A DNA stretch of 64,000 bases. It comes from Alistipes communis. GTDB lineage: Bacteria > Bacteroidota > Bacteroidia > Bacteroidales > Rikenellaceae. Shown one piece after another: positions 17,209 to 24,207 of this stretch (its first letter is position 1; every line of letters starts with the position of its first letter). Where the stretch lies: the NCBI RefSeq assembly GCF_006542665.1, contig NZ_AP019735.1, positions 2,108,001-2,172,000 on the forward strand. The letters are read 5' to 3'. Made by a program: the position numbers and the translations under genes. The notes beneath the pieces are model-generated. The model made no database searches. It was not told the origin of the DNA and saw only the letters and a list, made by a program, of their open reading frames with translations.

Positions 17209-18528
17209 ATGACAACACGTGCATTTCAAAAGGTATATACCAAGATAGACAACATTACCAAAGCCACCGTGACGCTGCGCGCCTCGGGCGTGGGCAACGA
17301 CGAGCTGGCCACCGTGGGCGGCAAGCTCGCTCAGGTGGTGAAGATCATGGGCGACAACGTGACGTTGCAGGTCTTCGCCGGCACCGAGGGGCTGGCCACC
17401 GACTCCGAAGTGGTCTTCCACGGCGAGCCGCCCAAGCTCAAAGTGTCGGACAACCTGGCCGGCCGCTTCTTCAACGCCTACGGCGAGCCGCTCGAAGGCG
17501 GCGAGCAGATCGAGGGCGAGGCGCGCGAGATCGGCGGCCCGACGGTGAACCCCTTCCGGCGCAAGCAGCCTTCGGAGCTGATCGCCACGGGCATCGCCGG
17601 CATCGACCTCAACAATACGATCGTCACGGGACAGAAGATCCCCTTCTTCGCCGATCCCGACCAGCCCTACAACGCCGTGATGGCCAACGTGGCGCTGCGT
17701 GCCAAGGCCGACAAGATCATCCTGGGCGGCATGGGCCTCACGAACGACGACTTCCTCTACTTCAAGCAGGTCTTCGAGAACGCAGGCGCGCTCGACCGCA
17801 TCGTCTCGTTCGTCAACACGACCGAGAACCCGCCCGTGGAGCGGTTGCTCGTGCCCGACATGGCGCTGACGGCCGCCGAGTATTTCGCCGTGGACAAGGG
17901 GCAGAAGGTACTGGTGCTGCTCACCGACATGACGCTCTACGCCGATGCGCTGGCGATCGTCTCGAACCGTATGGACCAGATTCCCTCGAAGGACTCGATG
18001 CCCGGCTCGCTCTATTCGGATCTGGCGAAGATCTACGAGAAGGCCGTACAGCTGCCCAACGGCGGTTCGATCACCATCATCGCCGTGACGACCCTCTCGG
18101 GCGGCGACATCACGCACGCCGTCCCCGACAACACGGGTTATATCACCGAGGGCCAGCTCTTCCTGCGCAACGACTCCGACACGGGCAAGGTCATCGTCGA
18201 CCCGTTCCGTTCGCTGTCGCGCCTCAAACAGCTCGTCATCGGCAAGAAGACCCGCGAGGATCATCCGCAGGTGATGAACGCCTGCGTGCGCCTCTACGCC
18301 GATGCGGCCAACGCCAAGACGAAGCTGGAAAACGGTTTCGACCTCTCGGACTACGACGAGCGCGCGCTGAAATTCGCACACGACTATTCGGAGAAGCTCC
18401 TTTCGATCGACATCAACATCGACATCGACCAGATGCTCGACACGGCGTGGAGGCTCTTTGCGGAGTACTTCACCAAGACCGAGGTGGCCATCAAGGAGGA
18501 GCTGATCCAAAAATACTGGAAGGAGTAA
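17209..18528 (+). CDS. atpB: V-type ATP synthase subunit B
   Basis: 439 residues. This is the non-catalytic partner of A in the A3B3 hexamer. It shows LKVSDNLAGRFFNAYGEPL, the degenerate nucleotide site typical of B, and LVLLTDMTLYADAL followed by a PSKDSMPGSLYSDLAKIYE stretch. Start ATG 17209, after a short gap from A; D follows 6 bp after the stop. Gene order and spacing suggest one polycistronic message. Confidence 0.97.
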   Translation: MTTRAFQKVYTKIDNITKATVTLRASGVGNDELATVGGKLAQVVKIMGDNVTLQVFAGTEGLATDSEVVFHGEPPKLKVSDNLAGRFFNAYGEPLEGGEQIEGEAREIGGPTVNPFRRKQPSELIATGIAGIDLNNTIVTGQKIPFFADPDQPYNAVMANVALRAKADKIILGGMGLTNDDFLYFKQVFENAGALDRIVSFVNTTENPPVERLLVPDMALTAAEYFAVDKGQKVLVLLTDMTLYADALAIVSNRMDQIPSKDSMPGSLYSDLAKIYEKAVQLPNGGSITIIAVTTLSGGDITHAVPDNTGYITEGQLFLRNDSDTGKVIVDPFRSLSRLKQLVIGKKTREDHPQVMNACVRLYADAANAKTKLENGFDLSDYDERALKFAHDYSEKLLSIDINIDIDQMLDTAWRLFAEYFTKTEVAIKEELIQKYWKE

Positions 18529-18534
18529 CCGCTC

Positions 18535-19143
18535 ATGGCAATCAAATTTCAATATAACAAGACTTCGCTCGGCGATCTGGGCAAACAGCTCAAAATGCGG
18601 CAGAAGGCGCTCCCTACGATCAAAAGCAAGGAGTCGGCGCTGCGCTCCGAGGTCAAGAAAGCGAAGGAGGCCGCACAGGAGTTCCGGTCGCAGCTCTCGC
18701 GCCTCGAGGCCGAGTACGACTACATGGTCTCGCTGTGGGGTGAGTTTGATTGTGACCTGCTGCGAATCGCCGACATCGAGCTGACCGAACAGAAGATCGC
18801 GGGCGTCCGCACGCCCGTGCTCCGGGAGATCGTCTACGAAGAGAAGCCCTACGACCTCTTCTCGTCGCCCGTATGGTACGCCGCCGGGATCGACCTGTTG
18901 AAGCGGCTGTCGAAGCTGGGCATCGAGTACGAACTCTTCAACCGCAAGATGGAGCTGCTGGATTTCGCACGCCGTAAAACCACTCAGAAGGTCAACCTCT
19001 ACGAGAAGGTACAGATTCCCGGTTACGAGGATGCCATACGCAAGATCAAACGATTCCTTGAGGACGAGGAGAACCTCTCGAAATCGGCACAGAAAATCGT
19101 AAAAACCAAACAGCAACAGGCCGGGGAGGGGCAGATGTCATGA
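18535..19143 (+). CDS. atpD: V-type ATP synthase subunit D (central rotor shaft)
   Basis: 202 residues, consistent with the long antiparallel coiled coil of the D/gamma-like rotor subunit. The N-terminal pattern KTSLGDLGKQLKMRQKALPT and a C-terminal helix with many Lys/Glu residues match the family. Its TGA overlaps the ATG of subunit I (ATGA), a mark of translational coupling. Confidence 0.92.
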   Translation: MAIKFQYNKTSLGDLGKQLKMRQKALPTIKSKESALRSEVKKAKEAAQEFRSQLSRLEAEYDYMVSLWGEFDCDLLRIADIELTEQKIAGVRTPVLREIVYEEKPYDLFSSPVWYAAGIDLLKRLSKLGIEYELFNRKMELLDFARRKTTQKVNLYEKVQIPGYEDAIRKIKRFLEDEENLSKSAQKIVKTKQQQAGEGQMS

Positions 19144-20975
19144 TCGCCAGGATGTCGAAATACGACTTTATTCTCTACGCCGGTCAGAGCGACGACTTCA
19201 TCGAACGGCTCCGCGAACTGGGGCTGGTCGACGTGACCTGCCGGGGCTGGGAGCCTTCGGAGGGCGACCGGCAGCTCGTTACGGCGATCGAAGGCCGCAC
19301 CAAGGCCCTCGCGGCGCTGGAACGGTTCCGCAGTTCGGAGCATTTCGACGCGGCGGCCCGCCCCTTCGCATCGGGCGACGAGGCCTACGAACGCTACGGC
19401 CGCACGGCACAGGAGCGCGCGGCGTTGCGCACCGAGATCGGACAGACCGAAAAGGCTGCCGAGGAGGCGCGCCCGTGGGGCGACTTCTCGGCCGGGACGT
19501 TGCAGCGGCTCGCACGGCGTGGCGTCGTGCTGCGCTTCTTCACCGCGCAGCGGGATGCGTTCGAGAAATCGCGCGACGCCTGGAACGAACAGGCTCCCGT
19601 GGAGGTGATCCACGAGACCTCTTCGACGGTCTGGTTCGTCGCCGTATCGCACGAAGGCGCCGAACTGTCGTTCGACGCGCAGGAGGTGAAGGCCCCCGCG
19701 ATGACGGCGCACGACGCCGAGGCGAAGGTCGCCTCGCTGCGAAGCCGTCTGAGCGCCACCGACGCCGAGATGTCGCGCGCCGCGGCGTCCGCCGCACTCA
19801 TCGAGCGCGACTGCAACCGTCTGCGCGAAGAGTTGCAGCGGGTGAAGGTGACGGCCACCGCCGAGGCGGCCGCCGACGGCACGCTGCTGATCATGGAGGG
19901 ATGGGCCGAACGGGAGACGTCGGATCGGGTGGACGCCCTGCTGGACGAATATCCCAACGTGCTCTACATCAAGAGCGACCCCACGCCCGAAGACGAGACG
20001 CCCGTGAAGCTGAAAAACAACCGTTTCGCGCGCATCTTCGAGATGGTGGGCGACATGTACGCCCGCCCGAAATACGGGACGATCGACCTGACGCCCTTCT
20101 TCGCGCCCTTCTACATGCTCTTCTTCGGCATCTGTCTCAACGACGCCGGCTACGGACTCATCCTGCTGGCGATGGGAATGGCGATGCTTTGGAAATTCAA
20201 GGGGGGCATGATGCGCCGCGCCGCATGGTTCGCCACGATGTGCGCCGTCTCGACGATCGTATTCGGCCTCTTCTGCGGATCGTTCTTCGGCGTCTCGCTC
20301 AAAGCGTACTTCCCGTCGATCCCCTTCTTCGACTTCCAGGGGAGGTTTTTCTCGTGGGCGCTGGCCATCGGCCTGGTGCAGATTCTGTTCGGACAAGTAT
20401 TGCGTATCGTCATGGTAAGTGTCACGGCGGGATTCCGCTATGCGCTTTCGACGCTGGGCTGGTTCCTCGTCATCCTCGCGGGCAGTCTGGCCGCAGGGCT
20501 TCCGCTGCTCGATCCGGCGTGGGTCATTCCGGGATTCACCACTTCGTCACCCGCCTTCTACGGCGTGGCGGCCATCGGCGTGGTGCTGATGCTTTTCTTC
20601 AACTCGCCGGGCAAGAACCCGTTCGTGAATTTCGGAACCGGACTTTGGGATACCTATAATAATATAACGGGCATCCTTTCCGACGTGCTGTCGTACATCC
20701 GTCTGTTCGCGATCGGCCTTTCGGGCGGTATCCTGGCCACGGTCTTCAACGACTTGGCTACGGGCCTGAGCCCCGATATTCCGGTGGTGCGCGAGCTGAT
20801 GATCCTGTTGATCCTGCTCGTCGGGCACGGCATCAATCTCTTCATGTCCTCGATCTCGTCGTTCGTTCACCCGATGCGACTCACCTTCGTGGAATTCTAC
20901 AAGAACGCGGGCTTCGAAATGGCTGCGCGCCAGTTCGAACCGCTGACGAAAATCGATCAATCGGAAAACAAATAA
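19140..20975 (+). CDS. atpI: V-type ATP synthase subunit I (membrane stator, 116-kDa family)
   Basis: 611 residues. The N-terminal half (to about 300) is soluble, with two coiled coils. The C-terminal half holds seven or more membrane spans, among them FFAPFYMLFFGICLNDAGYG and SYIRLFAIGLSGGILA. The conserved Arg of SYIRLFAIGLS is the residue expected to release the ion from the K ring. Start 19140 overlaps the D stop; ATG 19152 (MSKYDF) is an alternative. At 27 bp the gap to K is the longest in the second half of the operon. Confidence 0.95.
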   Translation: MIARMSKYDFILYAGQSDDFIERLRELGLVDVTCRGWEPSEGDRQLVTAIEGRTKALAALERFRSSEHFDAAARPFASGDEAYERYGRTAQERAALRTEIGQTEKAAEEARPWGDFSAGTLQRLARRGVVLRFFTAQRDAFEKSRDAWNEQAPVEVIHETSSTVWFVAVSHEGAELSFDAQEVKAPAMTAHDAEAKVASLRSRLSATDAEMSRAAASAALIERDCNRLREELQRVKVTATAEAAADGTLLIMEGWAERETSDRVDALLDEYPNVLYIKSDPTPEDETPVKLKNNRFARIFEMVGDMYARPKYGTIDLTPFFAPFYMLFFGICLNDAGYGLILLAMGMAMLWKFKGGMMRRAAWFATMCAVSTIVFGLFCGSFFGVSLKAYFPSIPFFDFQGRFFSWALAIGLVQILFGQVLRIVMVSVTAGFRYALSTLGWFLVILAGSLAAGLPLLDPAWVIPGFTTSSPAFYGVAAIGVVLMLFFNSPGKNPFVNFGTGLWDTYNNITGILSDVLSYIRLFAIGLSGGILATVFNDLATGLSPDIPVVRELMILLILLVGHGINLFMSSISSFVHPMRLTFVEFYKNAGFEMAARQFEPLTKIDQSENK

Positions 20976-21002
20976 CAATTAAAAAACTCAAATTTTTCAG
21001 TT

Positions 21003-21452
21003 ATGACAACAGCAATTATTATGGCCTACGTCGGCGTAGCGTTGATGGTCGGTCTTTCGGGTATGGCAAGCTGTATCGGCACCTCGATCGCCGGCATGGC
21101 GTCCGTCGGCGCGATGAAGAAGAACGCCGGTGCGTTCGGCAGCTACATGATTCTGGCCGCCATCCCCGGTTCGCAAGGTCTCTACGGATTCGTGAACTAC
21201 TTCATCATCAAGGATTTCCTGACGGACGAGATCTCGATGTTGCAGGGTGCCGCCATTTTCGGCGCCGGATTGCTGACGGGTGTGGTCTGCCTCGCGTCGT
21301 CCTACTTCCAGTCGAAGGTTTGCGCCAACGGTATCACCGCGATCGGCAACGGCCACGACGTAATGGGTAAGACGCTGATTCTGGCTGCATTCCCCGAGCT
21401 GTACGCCATTCTGACGGTCGCCGCGGTCTTCCTGATCGGCGGTGCGATCTGA
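21003..21452 (+). CDS. atpK: V-type ATP synthase subunit K (rotor proteolipid)
   Basis: 149 residues with four membrane helices, the two-hairpin form of the c ring. The ion-site residues known from the Enterococcus hirae NtpK sodium rotor (L61, T64, Q65, Q110, E139) line up at a constant offset of seven: I54, S57, Q58, Q103 and E132 (in AAFPELYAIL). This favours sodium binding but does not prove it. It is the last gene of the operon, followed by a terminator. No subunit F or G/H gene was recognised between E and K. Confidence 0.96.
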   Translation: MTTAIIMAYVGVALMVGLSGMASCIGTSIAGMASVGAMKKNAGAFGSYMILAAIPGSQGLYGFVNYFIIKDFLTDEISMLQGAAIFGAGLLTGVVCLASSYFQSKVCANGITAIGNGHDVMGKTLILAAFPELYAILTVAAVFLIGGAI

Positions 21453-21472
21453 TCCGTACGACTCCCGCAACG

Positions 21473-21507
21473 AAAGAGACGGCCTTCTTTATAAGGTCGT
21501 CTCTTTT
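21473..21507 (+). terminator. Terminator of the V-ATPase operon
   Basis: A 14-bp stem AAAGAGACGGCCTT with AAGGTCGTCTCTTT (one G-U pair), loop CTTTAT, ending in a T run, 20 bp after the atpK stop. Confidence 0.85.
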
Positions 21508-21593
21508 GCTTTGTCGGGAGCTGCCGCCGCCCGCCGCGGATTTTGAAATGTCGCGATTTCTGCGTATTTTGCGCTCCGAACAAGAATTTCCCC

Positions 21594-22739
21594 ATGAAGA
21601 AGAGTTACGAAGAGATCAACGAAAAGATCCGTCAGGGCAAAGCCGTCGTCCTGACCGCCGAAGAGGTGTCCCAACTGGCGCGCACCCTTTCGCCCGCCGA
21701 GATCGTCCGGCGCGTGGACGTCGTCACGACCGGTACGTTCGGCGCGATGTGCTCGTCGGGCGCCTTCCTCAACTTCGGCCACGCTACGCCGCCGATCCGC
21801 ATGGAGCGCATCGAGCTCAACGGCGTCCCCGTAAGCGGCGGCCTGGCGGCCGTCGACACCTTCGTAGGCGCCACCGACTGCGATCCGGCGCGCCCCGCCT
21901 ACGGCGGCGCCCACGTCATCGAGGAGCTGGTGGCCGGCCGCAGCGTCACGCTGGAAGCCTGGGGCAAGGGAACCGACGACTATCCGCGGCGCCATATCCG
22001 CTCGCACGTCACGCTCGACGACATCAACGAGGCGATCCTCTACAACCCGCGCAACTGCTACCAGAACTACAACGCCGCGACCAACTCTTCGGAGCGGATG
22101 CTCCATACCTATATGGGAACGCTGCTGCCCAAACTGCGCAATGTTTCGTACAGCACCGCAGGCGAGCTGTCGCCCCTGCTCAACGATCCCACGTGCCGTA
22201 CGATCGGCATGGGCACGCGCATCTTCCTCTGCGGCGCACGCGGCTACGTGAGCTGGCAGGGCACGCAGTTCAACACCTCCAAACCCGTCAACGAGCACGG
22301 CATTCCGATCGGCGGCGCGCGCACCGTGGCCGCAATCGGCAACCTGCGCGAGATGTCGACCGACTACCTGCGCGCCGCCTACTACGAGAAATACGGCGTG
22401 AGCCTCTTCGTGGGTGTGGGCATCCCGATCCCGCTGCTGGACGAGGAGCTGGCGCACGACGTTTCGATCCGCAACGAACAGATCACCACCAATATCCTCG
22501 ATTTCGGCGAGGAGGAGCGCCCGATCGGGCAGACCAACTACGCCGAACTGCGCAGCGGTTCGATCGAGGTGCGGGGGCAGCGCGTGCGCACGGCTCCCGT
22601 GGCGAGCCTGCGCAAGGCGCGCGAGATCGCCGAAATGCTCAAAGGCTGGATCGCCCGCGGCGAATTTCTCCTCACGGAACCCGTACAACCCATGCCCGCC
22701 CATTCGACGGTCAAGGGGCTGAAAGCCGACGACGAATAA
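21594..22739 (+). CDS. Homocysteine biosynthesis protein (DUF39/HcyBio family)
   Basis: 381 residues from ATG 21594. It matches the COG1900 family, whose methanogen member MA1821 is needed to make homocysteine from aspartate semialdehyde and sulfide. Conserved blocks include TTGTFGAMCSSGAFLNFGH (C53), NPRNCYQNYN (C155) and GIPIGGARTVAAIGNL. The CBS domains present in the methanogen protein are absent. The next two genes are the known partners: a NIL-ferredoxin and UPF0280. That three-gene order strongly supports the role. Cytoplasmic, no signal peptide. Confidence 0.9.
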   Translation: MKKSYEEINEKIRQGKAVVLTAEEVSQLARTLSPAEIVRRVDVVTTGTFGAMCSSGAFLNFGHATPPIRMERIELNGVPVSGGLAAVDTFVGATDCDPARPAYGGAHVIEELVAGRSVTLEAWGKGTDDYPRRHIRSHVTLDDINEAILYNPRNCYQNYNAATNSSERMLHTYMGTLLPKLRNVSYSTAGELSPLLNDPTCRTIGMGTRIFLCGARGYVSWQGTQFNTSKPVNEHGIPIGGARTVAAIGNLREMSTDYLRAAYYEKYGVSLFVGVGIPIPLLDEELAHDVSIRNEQITTNILDFGEEERPIGQTNYAELRSGSIEVRGQRVRTAPVASLRKAREIAEMLKGWIARGEFLLTEPVQPMPAHSTVKGLKADDE

Positions 22740-22759
22740 CCGCTAACAAGGAAAAGCAC

Positions 22760-23173
22760 ATGACGACCAAAGTAATTCTCTATTTCCCGTCGGACGCCAC
22801 CGACAAGGCGGTTACCTACGATCTGGTGAAGCGTTACGACCTGCGCATCAACATCCTGCGCGCCGAAATCGAGGCGGGACGTTCGGGCTCGCTGCTCGTC
22901 GAACTGACGGGCGAGGAGCCCATGGTGCGCGAAGGCGTCGCCTATCTCGAACGCAACGGCGTCACCGTAAGCCCCGTGGCGAGCAAGATCGCCTACGACC
23001 GCGACCGCTGCATCGACTGCGGCAACTGTGCGCTGGCCTGCTTCCCGCAGGCGCTTACGATCGGTGCGCCCGACTGGCGGCTGCATTTCGATCCCGAACG
23101 CTGCATCGCCTGCAAACTCTGCCTCAAAAGCTGCCCTCTGGGCCTCTTCCATATCGAATTCACCGAAGCCTGA
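22760..23173 (+). CDS. NIL domain / 2x[4Fe-4S] ferredoxin for homocysteine synthesis
   Basis: 137 residues. A NIL domain (about 1-75) is joined to two ferredoxin clusters: CIDCGNCALACFP and CIACKLCLKSCPLG. It matches the MA1822-type protein that supplies electrons in the anaerobic homocysteine pathway. ATG 22760 follows the HcyBio stop by 20 bp, with AAGGAAA just upstream; UPF0280 follows 3 bp after the stop. The frames lie in one operon. Confidence 0.92.
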   Translation: MTTKVILYFPSDATDKAVTYDLVKRYDLRINILRAEIEAGRSGSLLVELTGEEPMVREGVAYLERNGVTVSPVASKIAYDRDRCIDCGNCALACFPQALTIGAPDWRLHFDPERCIACKLCLKSCPLGLFHIEFTEA

Positions 23174-23176
23174 GCC

Positions 23177-23935
23177 GTGGAGTACGTCGAGCGGAGCTAC
23201 CGGAGCCGCATGGGGCGGGATGCGGTCGTGTTCACCGTCTCCTACCGCGAAAGCGACCTGTGGGTCGCCGTCGACCGCGGCGATGCGGCCGTCATGGCCG
23301 CCCGCACGGAACACTTTCTGCACGAACTGCGCGGGCGGCTCGACCGTTACCTCGACCGCGACCCCGCCTACCTGCGCGCCCTCGTTCCCTGTCTGCCGCG
23401 ACCCGACGCTCCGCCTCTGCTGCATGAAATGGCCGTGGCGGCCGCTACGGCAGGCATCGGGCCGATGAGCGCCGTAGCCGGAGCCTTCGCCCGCGAGACG
23501 GGACGGATGCTGCGCCGCGAATTCGGCGTCGGCGAGGTGGTCGTCGAAAACGGCGGCGACATCTACGCCGACGTGCACCGGCCGCTCGACGTGGCGCTCT
23601 TCGCCGGAGAGTCCCCCCTCTCGGAACGGGTCGGACTCCACATCCCCGGCGGAGCCTTCCCGCTGGGTATCTGCACCTCGTCGGGAACCGTCGGGCCGTC
23701 GCTCAGCTTCGGTCGTGCCGATGCCGTGATGATCGTCTGCCGCGACGTGCTGCTCGCCGACAGCTATGCCACGGCGTGGGCCAACCGCGTCCGCACCGAG
23801 GAGGATACGGGCTCCGTCGTCGAGCGGGCCTGCCGCGTGCCGGAGATTTTGGGGGCGATGGCCGTCAAGGGCGAACGGCTGGCCGTCGGCGGCACGTTCG
23901 AGCTGCGGCTGTTCGGAGAAGCCCGGGATTTTTAA
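23177..23935 (+). CDS. UPF0280 family protein (ApbE-like fold)
   Basis: 252 residues with a GTG start at 23177, right after the ferredoxin stop. It matches COG2122/UPF0280 (methanogen MA1715), which is related in fold to ApbE flavin transferases and has been linked to the same homocysteine route. Conserved segments are IGPMSAVAGAFA, ENGGDIY and GICTSSGTVGPSLSFGRADA. The exact reaction is not known to me; sulfide handling is an inference from the literature on methanogens. A run of A/T follows the stop, but no clear terminator was seen. Confidence 0.88.
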   Translation: MEYVERSYRSRMGRDAVVFTVSYRESDLWVAVDRGDAAVMAARTEHFLHELRGRLDRYLDRDPAYLRALVPCLPRPDAPPLLHEMAVAAATAGIGPMSAVAGAFARETGRMLRREFGVGEVVVENGGDIYADVHRPLDVALFAGESPLSERVGLHIPGGAFPLGICTSSGTVGPSLSFGRADAVMIVCRDVLLADSYATAWANRVRTEEDTGSVVERACRVPEILGAMAVKGERLAVGGTFELRLFGEARDF

Positions 23936-24123
23936 AAAATCGTTCCGCCTGACGATTTCGCGCCAAACTCCCCCTTCCCGCTTTCCATCCGTTGCGAATT
24001 ATGCCCGAAAAGATGATACTTTGCGATCTATCCGGATGTAAACCGTTACAGTTCCGCAGCGAAAAAAGAGGCCGGACGGAGGATATACTTTTCCAAAGAT
24101 TACAGAGTTTCTGAAAAAATACC

Positions 24124-24131
24124 TATATTTG
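24124..24131 (+). promoter_or_regulatory. -7 box of the fibronectin-like lipoprotein gene
   Basis: TATATTTG matches TAnnTTTG. It predicts an untranslated leader of about 70 nt before ATG 24208. Confidence 0.6.
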
Positions 24132-24207
24132 TCGGTACTTTCCCTAACGACACGGTGCGGGAAAGGCACGACCGGACGAGAATCATTACAATCAAATACG
24201 TTTTACT

